DNA of 64,000 nucleotides from contig CAZQUZ010000005.1 in NCBI GenBank assembly GCA_964596675.1, positions 1-64,000 on the forward strand. Reading direction: 5' to 3'. Source of the DNA: JAGOMW01 sp964596675 (GTDB taxonomy: Bacteria; Patescibacteriota; Gracilibacteria; BD1-5; UBA2023). Positions 30,056 to 41,215 of the stretch are shown one piece after another. How positions within the stretch are numbered: the stretch's first letter is position 1; each line of letters starts with the position of its first letter. The notes beneath the pieces were generated by a model. It did no database searches, was not told where the DNA came from, and was given only the letters and a program-made list of their open reading frames with translations. Made by a program: the position numbers and the translations under genes.

Positions 30056-33000
30056 CTATTTCTGCATAGTATTGTATGACTGCCAGAGACTATTTTTATC
30101 GACTAGTTTTGCTGATTCGGAGAGTTTGATGATGAGGTCGGATAATTTCTTTATGATTGTATTTACTTCGGTAACATCTTTCAAATTCATCAGGTTCGAA
30201 TATATCGCAGATCAATTGCTGTAGTTTCATACCTCATCCATCATATCTCTATGATGCTCCAGTATTTTATAGTCTCATTCTGTCATCGTGAGAAATCTTC
30301 CGATATGCACTGAGGTAAACGCATCTTTTAGTATGTCTTCCAGTTTTTTTGGATTTCATATTGACTCGCGTATAACCATTCTCATGATGTCGTATAGTTT
30401 TATCTGCAGGACGCTATTCATATATTTCTCTGTAAATAGTAGACTACTTATAATATGTACGTCTTCCAAAATTTGGATTGCATTACTATATGGTGCTATT
30501 ATGTCATCATTCTGAATATCGGTGAGAGATTTTTTGACGACCCCTATCTGACTCGTTAATAGCGTCTGATATTTTTGTAGATTTTTCACTCATCGAGCTT
30601 TCTTGCGTTTATCATGTGATTGTATTTGTTCCATAATTTTCTGGAATTTTTCAGAATCTTCATGGTTCAATTCTCAGAAATACTTATCTTTTTCAGCATT
30701 TTGCAGTACTTTTGGTGTGATATGCATAGAATTCCCAGTAGTGATTCTATGTAACAATGACTGCATGTGCTCAAGTCGCACTTTATACTCTTTCTTTTTA
30801 TTCCCTATAGATTTTAGTGCTCTCGTCATGGTTTTTTGATCTTCAGGAGCCATGCTTTGTATCTTTTTGATATTTTCTCATATACCCACATATGCACTTA
30901 ATAATTTTGGAGACTTAGAATCCGAAAGTGCATCAATATCTCGTGTAAGTCCATATACCCCAATTTCTTCGAGTGATATGGGTCGATTGTAGTGCTTAAT
31001 CATTCATAAGAGGCGTGCAAATTCTTGTTTTTTAAGAGATAACTCCATATCTTCTTTTGCGTCTACTACGAGAGTTTCTGTCATATTTGGTATGGATTGC
31101 ACGGATTTTTTCATGACTCCATGTATGCGGAAGTCCCGAATATGTGGCTCTGAAGCATCTTGGAATCGGCTTAATAAATCAGAATCATGAGAAAAACGAG
31201 CTTCGGTCTTAATAAGAGCATCAGGATCTATCCTGTATAAATCATATTTTTCTATGAATTGTTTTAATAATTCAGCAAAATGTGCTCGCCATGTATCATC
31301 CTTATCTTTGATATAATCAGCAATGCTTTTATTCCTTTCAAATAGAAACGGTATCAAGCAATATTGAAGATAATACTGTTGAGCTGCCTCATAGGAAGCA
31401 TGTTCTACTTTATGAAATTCCTCACTCAGAGAATTATAGGGTTGCATAATTTCACGCGCTGACACTTGTTTTACATCCCAGGCTGGATTTTTAGTTTGGA
31501 TTTTACTGTATAGTTTCGTATCTCATGATTTTTGGTGTGTATTTGAGTTTTGTGCAGCAGATGATTTGGGATGTAATATAAATTCTTCTGTTCCATACGC
31601 GGCGTTCATTATAGATACTTCTCGAATGAGATCCTCGTTAATTTCTATAAAGTTTGTTCCGATATGAAAATTATCACGTTCATCATTTGATATGATAATA
31701 AACGGACTCATGATATAGAGTTTTTTATCTATGGGCTGTATGACCGATACATTCCCTTGTATAAATCATTCTATATTTTTTATTCATGTGTGCATATAAA
31801 ATTTACGAGAATGCTTGTCATAGGCGTAAACTTGATTGAGTGAACCAGAGGTGAGGGCTAATTTTTTCTTATACGTATCATTTGAGCTATTAAGCGAGAA
31901 TCATGATGCACTCAATTTTTCGCGTAACTTAAAAATCATGTCGTCAATCTCTTTGATTTTTTTATTTTTTAACCCAATTTTAGTGAGATCGATAATCTCA
32001 TATACTTTTGCAGTGCCTTTTCTGTCCATGAAATCCTTGATTTCATCTGGATTAATGCCATTTTCAGTAAAAAATGAAATCATTTTCGATGAGAGCGTAG
32101 TGCTGGTAACTATATCGAGTAAGGTCACGTATGCTCAGAGATCTGAGTTATATACACCAGTTTCGAGTAATCCCTTCCATCGATCTTCTTTCGAGGTAAA
32201 TCCCTTTTTCGATAAAATAGCTACAAATGGAATGATATCAGTAAGACAGTCTTGCTCAATTGCTTCATACAGCATTCTGGCATGTTCTATATTTACTGGG
32301 AATTTAATGAGCTCATTTCAAAGGGTTGTTAATTTATTGTCTTGAGTGAGTGCCCCGAGTGTCCGTAATTTTTCCAGCGCAAATTCAAAGAGAGTTATGT
32401 CAACAGAATGAAAGAATGGGGCACGATTTTCATCATCACCTTCATATATTAATCGAATAATATCTACTCATTGAGAGAGAAAAATAAGAATCTCTCTCTC
32501 AATCATTTCTCGTTCTAGTGGTGCTTCCGGAAAGGCTTTTAAATCTTTTGATGGAGTATTATTGAAGCGTTTAAAGATTCCAGGTTTGGTCCTACCACTT
32601 CTCCCGGCGCGCTGTTTTTCATTCGCGAGAGATGTCTCCTCTACGCCGAGCATCGGTATACCATATTCATTATATCGTAAGACTTTTTGTTCCCCAGTAC
32701 TGATCACAAAATCGATGTAATCTATCGTAATGCTTTCTTCTGCTACGTTTGTCGATACGATAATACGCGGTTTTTTCGAAGTATTTTTGAGTATCGCATC
32801 TTGTTCAGCACGTGTGAGCTCTGAGTGTAGCGGAAATGTTTCGACAAGATTCCCGAATTTGCGCTGTATTTCCTGAATATGAGACTCGATTTCTTTTTTC
32901 CCAGATACAAAGAAAAGAGTATTATGTTTCGCTTTTATCGCACTATCGAGTGCATCGAGATAATCTCCACTTGCATCATAGTCACTCTTAACTCCAAATG

Positions 33001-33667
33001 TTCTGCCAGGAATTTTAATAATAGGGATATCTTTGCTAACGTCCTTAAAATATTCTTGCACTAACTCAATATTGAGAGTTGCCGATGAAATAACGAGCTT
33101 CATCGCTTTGTGTCTATATTTTTTTTGCAGTAAAAATGAGCGAGCTTCATATGCAAGTGTTTCGGTCGGAATTTGATAATTATGAAACTCATCCAATATC
33201 AGCACATCTGGATGGATATGAGCCATCGATTGGCGCAAATATTCAGTACCATCCGTATTAAATAATAATTTTGACCGATGTGAACTGAGTTGCTCTTGTC
33301 ATGTTCTATATCATACGATTTCACCTATAGAATAATCTGGATCTCCTGTTTCAATAAGTAATTCTTGTGAGACTCGGTGTGCATTTGATTTTGCCGCCAG
33401 TACTCGTGGTTGGGTGACGACGATATTTTTATTGGGATACTTTTGGTGTATAGATTTGGGAAGTTGTGTTGTTTTTCCGCTCCCAGTTTCTCATTCTACG
33501 ATGACGATAGGGTTTTCATCTAGGGTTTTTAGAAATTTTTCTATATGTTCTCGTGCAGGGAGGCTGTATACTACTTCCAGCGTTCTCATCGCTTCTTTCG
33601 ATGAAATAATATTCCCGTATATATCTATAATCGATCCATCTTCCTGTCTACCAGATTTATGTAACAT
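30056..33667 (-). CDS. hrpA: DEAH-box helicase, HrpA-like, 1203 aa
   Basis: A superfamily 2 RNA helicase. Motif I is EGETGSGKTTQ (residues 58-68, first Gly from TGA), motif II is DEFH instead of DEAH, motif III is SAT, and motif VI reads QRAGRSGR. The helicase core fills the first 450 residues. The rest is a long, mostly helical region without a recognised domain. About 14 TGA codons are read as Gly. In the standard code only the 256-residue core fragment and scattered pieces appear. It ends at TAG. The ATG follows a run of AT-rich sequence 68 bp after recG. Confidence 0.88.
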
Positions 33668-33735
33668 ATAATATATATTTGAAAATAGTATATATTAATG
33701 TATAAGAATATTTTTAATTATTACAATACTTTTTT

Positions 33736-35697
33736 TTATTTCATCCACTCTTCTATATCTTCTCGTATCTCAGAAATGAGTCCCACGTCACGCAGATCTG
33801 CGAAGTGAAAGTCTGGTACTCATGACTGCCGGACGCCATATACCTCACCAGGTCATCTGAGTTCGAGGTCTATCTCTGCGAGTTCGAAGCCATCCGTTGT
33901 TTTTTCCATAGCCTTCAGTCTATCTGATTTATACTCCTTGGTCGTGAAGAGATAGCAGTACGACTGGTCATCACCACGGCCGACACGTCCACGGAACTGA
34001 TGAAGCTGCGACAGCCCAAATCTTTCTGCCGCCTCGATACACATCACCGTAGCATTCGGATTATTCACACCGACTTCGACGACAGAGGTGGAGGAGAGGA
34101 TATGTATCTTATTCTCATAAAATTCCTGCATGATGCGGTCTTTTTCCTTTCCGCTCATTTTTCCATGGATGAGTCCGATCGTGAGCCGTGGAAATACGCT
34201 CGAGAGCGTTATCTGCATCTCGACGGCACTCGATACCTCGAGCGTCTCAGACTCCTCGACGAGAGGGGATATCCAGTATACCTGCCGTCATTGACGGACT
34301 TCCTCCTCGATAAATCGATACACCTCCACGCGCTGATCTTCTCGTATCACTCGTGTGTGGATAGGCTTGCGCCCGACAGGATACTCATCGAGCACACTGA
34401 CATCCTGGTCGCCGTATATCGTGAGAGCAAGGGTACGCGGGATAGGGGTCGCAGACATATTCAGTCTATGGGGCACTATCTTCGACCGACTACAGTACTC
34501 TTCCAGGATTTTTCGCTGTTCCACACCGAATCTATGCTGCTCATCCACGACCACGAATCCGAGATTCGCGAATGCGACAGAGTCCTGGATGAGGGCATGC
34601 GTACCGAATACGATATCTGTCTGGCCACTTTTCAGTCTCTCGCGAGCATCTTCTTTCATGCGAGGGGTGAGTGAGCCGACGAGGAGGTCTGAGCGGATTC
34701 ACCATTCCATGAGCCAGGTTTCATTGCCTGCGAAATGCTGTCGCGCGAGTATCTCCGTCGGCGCCATGATAGCGACCTGGATGCCCTTACCGCGTATCGC
34801 ATGTATGGCAGTGATGAGTGCGACAATCGTCTTCCCAGTGCCGACATCTCCCTGGAGGAGGCGTGCCATCGCATGTGGTGCTTCCATATCTTTGAGGATT
34901 TGGAAGAGGACGATTTTTTGCTTATTCGTGAGGGGAAATGGGAGAGTAGCGATAATCTCCTTTATGAGCTCGGTATCGAGGGATATCTGTGGTGCGAGTC
35001 CTGCGCTCGCGGTCTGGAGGGCGTGTTTGCGCTCGACTCCCACCATCTGGAATCGGAATAATTCTCCATACCCGAGCTCATGCTTCGCACGCTCGAAAGC
35101 CTCTACCGACGCAGGAAAGTGTATATCGCGAATATTCGCATTTTTCTCTCTGAGTCATTTTTTCTTTCGGATTTCGAGAGGGATATCATCTTCTATCGTC
35201 TCGAGAAATGATTTTAGATAACTCATCTTCTCACGTATCCAGCTACCGGGGATATAGTTCACATCACTGTATACGGGCATGATCTCCTGGCGTTTTTCTC
35301 TATAGTGCTCGATCTCAGCACTCGGAAAAGAGAGTCGTCCATATTCGTACTTCGCCTTACCGAATATAAGTACCGTATCTCCACTCGCGAACTTCGAGAG
35401 TATCATACGCTGATTAAACCATACTGCCTCAGCATGTATACCATCCGAGTCGGTGAGGACAGCCTTTATGAGGAGTTTTTTATTTCGAGTCATCTCGTTC
35501 GTGAGGAGCTCTATCTTACACTTTATGGCTCGTTTCTCAGTGATATCGACGAGTGAGAACTGCGTCATGACATCACTCTTATCCTCGTACTCACGCGGAA
35601 AGAGCGAGAGAAAGTCGAGCGCTGTCTCTATGCCCGCTTCCTTTAGCTTCTTTATGTATGTGTCCGTCGTATGGAGGAGTGACTTCGTGAGCTGCAT
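33736..35697 (-). CDS. recG: ATP-dependent DNA helicase RecG
   Basis: RecG reverses stalled forks and processes Holliday junctions. 653 aa, slightly short of the usual 690. The N-terminal wedge domain is followed by GDVGTGKT (Walker A), a DEQHRFG box, SATPIPRTLA, HGKMSGKEKD and QFRGRVGRG. Four TGA glycines are used, including the strongly conserved Gly in LRGPGEVYGVRQSG. It ends at TAA. It is transcribed towards hrpA. Confidence 0.95.
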
Positions 35698-35749
35698 ACC
35701 ACGATGATAGAAAAATTCGGCGAAAAAGCAAAAAATCAGGCAAAATGAA

Positions 35750-35769
35750 AACCCAGCATGAGCTGGGTT
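35750..35769. terminator. Terminator of the 35789-36052 gene
   Basis: AACCCAGC-ATGA-GCTGGGTT with an A-rich left flank that gives a U-tract on the minus strand. The same 8-bp stem follows the next small gene (36171-36190). Confidence 0.85.
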
Positions 35770-35788
35770 ATAAAAAGAAAAAACTATG

Positions 35789-36052
35789 CTAGACTATGTA
35801 TTTATGAGATAATCCACCTAAGGTTTGATATTTGGATTTCAAGTACTGAGATAGCTCTTGATTGATGTATTTTTGGTTTTTTGCTATCCAAAATGCAAAT
35901 CGTTTGATATTGAAGTGTGCGATTTGCTCCACACTTTCGATGGTTAATCTTGTAAACATTCGAATGCCATGAAATTTTTTTCGCATTTCTTCATCGAATC
36001 CTTTTCGTTCTTGAAGTTGTATTTTGGTTGGTTTTTGTTTTACTTGCGCCAT
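35789..36052 (-). CDS. Small basic protein, 87 aa (module A)
   Basis: Not recognised. It is basic and helical (EEMRKKFHGIRMFTRLTIES). The start at MAQVKQK is chosen because GGGAGAAG lies 7-12 bases upstream. An in-frame ATG seven codons further up lies within the conserved leader. The gene shares its leader and terminator with the unrelated gene at 36239-36547. Confidence 0.6.
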   Translation of the reverse strand: MAQVKQKPTKIQLQERKGFDEEMRKKFHGIRMFTRLTIESVEQIAHFNIKRFAFWIAKNQKYINQELSQYLKSKYQTLGGLSHKYIV

Positions 36053-36120
36053 ATTTGCTTCTCCCGAAATCATATCCGATACTTCAGCACAGAGCGGGAT
36101 GCTCTGACTTGCAGGATATG
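36053..36120 (-). promoter_or_regulatory. Structured leader A
   Basis: On the minus strand: CATATCC, TGCAAGT, a hairpin CAGAGC-ATCCC-GCTCTG, then GGATATG which pairs with the first segment, then ATTTCGGGAGAAGC and the start codon. It is almost identical to leader B at 36548-36617. The outer stem plus the Shine-Dalgarno close behind suggests translational control. Confidence 0.6.
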
Positions 36121-36170
36121 ATTTGAGTAATATAGATTTTCTTATGTTTTTGTCAATTTTTTTTAAAATA

Positions 36171-36190
36171 AACCCAGCGTGAGCTGGGTT
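36171..36190. terminator. Terminator of the 36239-36547 gene
   Basis: AACCCAGC-GTGA-GCTGGGTT with A-rich left flank, the same stem as 35750-35769. Confidence 0.85.
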
Positions 36191-36202
36191 TCGTTGGTGA
36201 GA

Positions 36203-36233
36203 GGAATTCGCCTTTCTATGAAAAACGAATTCC
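36203..36233. repeat. Inverted repeat after module B
   Basis: GGAATTCG / CGAATTCC with a 15-base loop, just downstream of the gene B stop and upstream of its terminator. There is no equivalent after gene A. Confidence 0.5.
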
Positions 36234-36238
36234 AGTAT

Positions 36239-36547
36239 TTATGCTGCGAGTAATTCCATACTTCGGAAATGAATCGGTCTTTCTTTTCCAGGAGCTTTTC
36301 CATGAGCAAGGACTGTTCCACTACGCTCAACTACTCGTATATTCGCGACGGGAATTTGTGTAGGCTTGGGCAGTGCTGGCGTGAGATTAGTGTGACCTGC
36401 GCGTTTTTTATTTGGTACATCCACCTTTTTTGTATCGACTGCTTTTGGCTTTTTGTTTCTCCTATCTTGGGCTAGCTTGGCTGAGCGCTCGATACGAGAT
36501 TTTTTTTGGATTGGCTCTTCTGTTATTTGTTGGCCTATAGTTGTCAT
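36239..36547 (-). CDS. Small basic protein, 102 aa (module B)
   Basis: Not recognised. It is very basic and probably disordered, rich in Lys, Arg, Pro and Thr (KKPKAVDTKKVDVPNKKRAG), which suggests nucleic-acid binding. The start at MTTIGQQ is preceded by GGAGAAAAC. It shares its leader with module A but shows no sequence similarity to protein A beyond the leader. Confidence 0.6.
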   Translation of the reverse strand: MTTIGQQITEEPIQKKSRIERSAKLAQDRRNKKPKAVDTKKVDVPNKKRAGHTNLTPALPKPTQIPVANIRVVERSGTVLAHGKAPGKERPIHFRSMELLAA

Positions 36548-36617
36548 ATTTGTTTTCTCCGAAATCATATCCGAATGTCTTCGACACAGAGCGGGATGCT
36601 CTGATCTGCAGGATGTG
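36548..36617 (-). promoter_or_regulatory. Structured leader B
   Basis: The same order as leader A: CACATCC, TGCAG, hairpin CAGAGC-ATCCC-GCTCTG, GAAGACATTC, GGATATG, ATTTCGGAGAA, start. The outer stem has one C/A mismatch relative to leader A. Conservation is highest at the hairpin and at the GGATATGATTTC segment. Confidence 0.6.
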
Positions 36618-36678
36618 ACCTACTAAAATTAATCAATTTTAGTAATTTGTCAATAATTTCTCTATAGAATCATGATAA

Positions 36679-37833
36679 TTATGAATGACTCTTATATTCT
36701 CACCTTAATTTTGCCTGCATATTTTGTAATTCCTCTATATAGGAATCTATTATATCAATCTTTTCATGATTCGATATACCAGAGAAGTTCTGTATCTTGC
36801 TGATAAGTGTATTATGAATATGTCATACTGATGTAATATGTTTTATGCTTTTTATGGACTCATCGAATCGAATCAATTTTCACTCATCAGATTTATAGAA
36901 TTTTGCTTCATTTTCAGCTTTCTTGAGTACATGTTCATAACTTTCTCCAGCTTCTCGTATGGCTGTTCCCCAGCTCAGTCTAAAAGTATAATCCATGCTT
37001 TCGAGAAGCAGGGCCTTGTCTTTATATTTAGGGGCTAATCATTTATTGGTACTTTCGACTATTTGGATTAGCCTTTTTGCCATATTATCGAGACTGTCTT
37101 TTGTCATTTTTTCTTTACTCATCTCATCATAGCGTATAAGTACGATAAACTCATCTCCACCTATACGAATTATTTCATCTCATTCTCTATGAAAAACCTC
37201 TCAGAGGAGATTGGCCATGAGTTGTATCATCTGATCTCAGATAATTTGTCAAAAACGATTATTTACACTTTTTAGATTATCTGCATCGGCGAATAGTATC
37301 GCATAGTGTGCATTCGGATCATTATCAAGATTTGTTATTATTTTTTTATAACGAAGATCATTGGATACGTTCGTGAGAGCGTCTTTATGCATCTCTATGA
37401 TATTTGAGATAGTATCTATGATATTCTTACTTTTTCATCTGAGTATATTTTTTAGTATATCATAGTGTAAAAACTCTTTTACCCCGGTTATGAGAAGTAT
37501 ATGCTTTTTATCCTGTATGTAGATGCCACCATCTCCTAGAAAAAATGTATCATCGGTATGTAAAAGCTTATTTTTATCACTCTGAGGGAGAGTGACGACA
37601 GTACGATGATGATAATATGTACCATCTACATTCTTGAGTAAGTATATGGAGCTATTTTTGATACTTTTCCTTAAAAGTGATTCAGCATTTTGTATAAAAG
37701 AGTGTATATCAGGATGATCTGACACAATTAGGGCTGCATCTATTCTTTTATGCATCACATGAACGAGTGTAGATGAAGAATCTTCATTCAGTTCCCGAAT
37801 TCCCATAGGATGTTGCACATTTAGTCCTTTCAT
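36679..37833 (-). CDS. GGDEF-domain protein, likely diguanylate cyclase
   Basis: 384 aa. An unrecognised N-terminal sensor-like region (1-135) precedes a GGDEF domain with metal ligands in FADADNLKSVNN (residues 181-192), NRFGQIIGDQ with both glycines from TGA, and an intact RIGGDEF (GGDEF at 225-229). An intact active site suggests synthesis of cyclic di-GMP. No RxxD inhibitory site was checked in detail. About eleven TGA codons are used. No EAL or PilZ gene is visible in this window. Confidence 0.85.
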
Positions 37834-37930
37834 TTTTTATATTTTACATTCTTTTTATTATATTGCAAATCAATTTTTGATTGTTTTTTTGAAGTAAAAA
37901 AATATACTTCCTTATATTATAATATATACT

Positions 37931-38512
37931 ATGCAATTTACACTTCCCACTCTTCCATACGCTCTCGATGCACTCGAACCATATATCTCTCGCGAAACTC
38001 TCGAATATCATTATGGAAAACATCATCAAACGTATGTAGATAATTTAAATAAACTTGTACCGAGTACTGAGTATGAGTGATTCACTCTTGAAAAAATTAT
38101 ACAAAAAGCTCCAGCAGGTGGCATTTTTAATAATGCTGCCCAAATCTGGAATCATACATTTTACTTCGAATCACTGGCACCATCAGCGCATCATATACCA
38201 TCAAAATCTCTGTATGATGCTATCGATACTCGGTGGGGAAGTATGGATACCTTTATGGCAGAGTTCTCTCGTATGGCGCTCGCGAACTTCGGCTCTGGAT
38301 GGACATGGCTCGTGAAGAAATCTGATGGTACACTCGATATCATCTCGACAACTGGTGCTGGCACTCCACTCACGACCGATGATATCGCCCTCCTTACGTG
38401 CGATGTTTGGGAGCATGCCTACTATATCGACTATAGAAATGCTCGTGCGAAGTATCTCGAGAACTTCTGGAAAGTAGTAGACTGGAATACTGTCAGTGGA
38501 CGCTATGAATAA
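37931..38512 (+). CDS. sodB: Superoxide dismutase, Fe type
   Basis: 193 aa. Metal ligands: His in YHYGKHH, His in AAQIWNHTFY, Asp and His in CDVWEHAYYIDYRNA. AAQ before IWNHT, FGSGWTWLV and GAGTPLTTDD are features of iron SODs, so SodB is preferred over SodA. One TGA gives the Gly in TEYEGFTLEK, and without it the first third would be missed. It has an AT-rich upstream region with no Shine-Dalgarno. It is divergent from the GGDEF gene. Confidence 0.93.
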
Positions 38513-38520
38513 GGGAAAGA

Positions 38521-39642
38521 TTATTTCTTTCTTACGACTGTTAAAATCTCAGTCAAAAATATCGTGATAATCCCGATAAAAACGAAGAGTGCTATCTTTC
38601 ATTTCGTATCGAGAAATATCGCAGTAATACCAAAAAATGCAGTCAATGCATAGACGGTACGACGTATCGCTCATGCGCTAAATCCGAGCTCCATGAGTCG
38701 GTAGTGGAGGTGATGACTTTGGTCTCAGCGGAGTGGATTTTGTCCGCGGAGTATGCGTATCGTCACTACATAAATGAGATCGATGAGGTATATCCCGAGG
38801 ACAGACATCGCTGTGGCGATCTTTCATCCCGCGATGATAGCGAGTGTCGCGATGAGGAATCCGAGCATGATCGTCCCAGAGTCACCCATGATGCCCTGAC
38901 GCGTCACATCCAGTCGCGTGAGTGCGAATGTCGCAGGGATGACGATAGCGAGGATGATGATGAGAAATCGGCTATTTTCCTGGCTCGCGAGAGAGGTATC
39001 TGTGAGGATGAGTTTCAGTGCGAGAGCACCCAGTATGATAAATGATATCAGCGCAAATCCACCGGTGAGTCCTGGTACACCATCAGAGAAATTCACAGCA
39101 TTAAAGACGAGCACATACCAAAAAATCGTCACACAGAGTGGTATCCAGTAGATGGTAAAGTCAGCTCCACCTATATGGAACATGCTATACCACTCATCGA
39201 GCGGGATAATCCCACCGAAGACATTACTCATGTATGAGATTTTTATACTCGTGAGTCCGATGATCGCACCCACTCCTATCTGCATCATGAGACGAAAGAG
39301 TGGGGGTACGCGGATAGGTGACTTCCCGATAGTATCCATATCGTCGATAAAGCTCACGAGCGTGATACATCCACCGATGATGAGCATGATGAGGAGTCGC
39401 TTCTCGAGGACGGGTGAAAATCCGAAAAATCACAGTATAACCGGGATAAATATCGCGAGCACGAGAAAGAGACTCACACCGATACCATATGGCGCTGGAG
39501 GTCTTCATTTCTCGGTTTTATATTTTTCTGGATGATCCAGGTATCCGTATTTCCTGAGTAAAAATGTGACCCCATGTACGATCAGAGGTGAGAGGATGAT
39601 CGAGGCGAAAAAACAGGCTATAATGCCACTAAGAAATGTCAT
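38521..39642 (-). CDS. MraY/WecA-family phospho-sugar transferase
   Basis: A polytopic membrane enzyme of 373 aa that moves a sugar-1-phosphate from a UDP-sugar to a polyprenyl phosphate. Family motifs are SFIDDMDTIG (Asp-Asp), NAVNFSDGVPGLTGG, ALTRLDVTRQGIMGDSG-type loop, and the C-terminal His motif LRGDQSHHLHYRL. The HHLHYRL form is closer to WecA/TagO than to MraY. Several TGA glycines occur (TEKGRPPAPYG, NPLRGDQSHH). It starts 3 bp after the dedA stop and is convergent with sodB. Confidence 0.88.
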
Positions 39643-39645
39643 ATA

Positions 39646-40482
39646 TTAGTGAGATGAGTGAGAGGATGTTTTCATCTGTTTGTCTCGGATTTCTGCCTCT
39701 TTGGCTCGCATGTAGTCCATCCAACTCTGTCTCTGGAAAAAGTAGATATAGAGTCCAAATGCTATCACGAGACCCATCGCTATCTTTCCGAAGTTATCGA
39801 GTATGACCTCATAGTTATCGATAAAGTAGATTCAGAGCAGATTGATGCTCGTCGCCCAGATGAGTGAGCCGATGATATTATACGTCCAGAAGTTACGTTC
39901 GCGCATCCCGCTCGCTCCCGCGATAAATGGGACAAATGCACGAGTAAAATTATGAAACTTGCCGAGTACGATATACCAAAATCCATTTTTCTCTATCTGT
40001 CGATGGAGTATCGCAGCCTCAGTACGACCTACTCCGAACCAGTCTCCGTATTTTTCGATGAGCTCGGTACCGTACCATTTCCCGATCCAGTAGCCCAGAT
40101 AGTTCCCGAGCATCGCACCGATACCAGCACAGATGACCGTGAGGACGATGTGATACTTCCCCCAGAATCCTCCGACGAGTATCATGATATTCATGCCTGG
40201 TACAGCTGTCCCGATGATAGGGAGTGACTCGATACATGCCGAGAGAAATGCTATGAGATAGTTCCACGCTCCGAGCGTCTCGATGAGCGCGCCTATCCAC
40301 TCGATACCTTGCTTTATCCACTCAGGTCGGACGAATGATATGATGATGAGAGCGAATGTCAGGACAGTAAAAAATATCGCGAGGATTTTCGCGAGCATTT
40401 TGATGAGTTTTTTCAGTGTGGCTTTCACGTATATGAGGATATGGAAAATAAGGTCTTTTGCAATGGAAAATATATTTGACAA
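39646..40482 (-). CDS. DedA-family membrane protein
   Basis: 278 aa, 4-6 membrane segments after a basic N-terminus. DedA signatures: ESLPIIGTAVPG, GIGAMLGNYLGYWIGKWYG and GKFHNFTRAFVPFIAG. Members are polyprenyl-phosphate or phospholipid recyclers. The adjacent phospho-sugar transferase also uses a polyprenyl phosphate, so undecaprenyl phosphate recycling is a reasonable inference. Confidence 0.88.
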
Positions 40483-40526
40483 GTAGTATTTAAATTATAT
40501 AATAGAAATACATAATTTTTATATAT

Positions 40527-41141
40527 ATGGGAAGCATACATCAACCTCGTCTGGATAGACAAAAAAACCATGTATCTGTGTCACTGACTCGTGCTCTCGC
40601 TGCGAACAAAAGAGTCGTGGCTTTACTAGAGGAGGATTTTATAAAAAAGCCTGACATAACATTAGAGAAACAAATAGATTTAGAGTATGCCGTCATAGAG
40701 ACTCTTTCTACTGAACAGATTGGAGTATATGATGCTCTGTATGAAGAATGGAAGATCGTAAAGTCAAAACTACCAGAATCCGACATAAAGAATTATATAC
40801 CACGAGCACTCGGTATTTTTTTATCGAAGAAACATGTAGATATAGAGGGCATAAAAACATATTTTCGTCATATAGAAGATACAGAGCGTGCTGAAAAGAT
40901 ACATCTCTGAGTATTAGAGATGCAGGAAAAAGCTCAAAAAATCTCACAACAATGAGTATGAACGGTTAATCCTATTATGTCTATAGATAGAAGTATGCCC
41001 CCGACAACAGTAAAGGTGGGTGATGCTAATCCTCTGCGCTATAATATGAAGGCTGCCGTAAAACCAACCTTTCCTGATATGATACGAGCTGGTCGGCAGT
41101 TATGAGATACTCTCCCGACAACACAGGTTGTTAGAATATAG
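40527..41141 (+). CDS. Hypothetical protein, 204 aa
   Basis: Not recognised. It is mostly helical and charged, and the last third is Thr/Pro-containing and likely disordered. Four TGA codons (EKIHLGVLEM, QQGVGTVNP, RQLGDTLP) are read as Gly. It ends at TAG before a terminator. Confidence 0.6.
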
Positions 41142-41155
41142 TATGTATAGAGCAT

Positions 41156-41180
41156 GTCCCATCTTCGGATGGGCTTTTTT
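41156..41180 (+). terminator. Intrinsic terminator with UUCG loop
   Basis: GTCCCATC-TTCG-GATGGGC followed by a T-run, 15 bp after the 204-aa gene. Confidence 0.9.
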
Positions 41181-41215
41181 ATTGCTTTTTCGCCGTTTTT
41201 CTGTAAATAATACCT

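Noticed and set aside
36120..36617. Integron attC-like interpretation of the 36-kb cassettes
   Set aside because: The paired stems are terminators with U-tracts, and no RYYYAAC/GTTRRRY core or integrase gene is visible, so integron capture is not supported.
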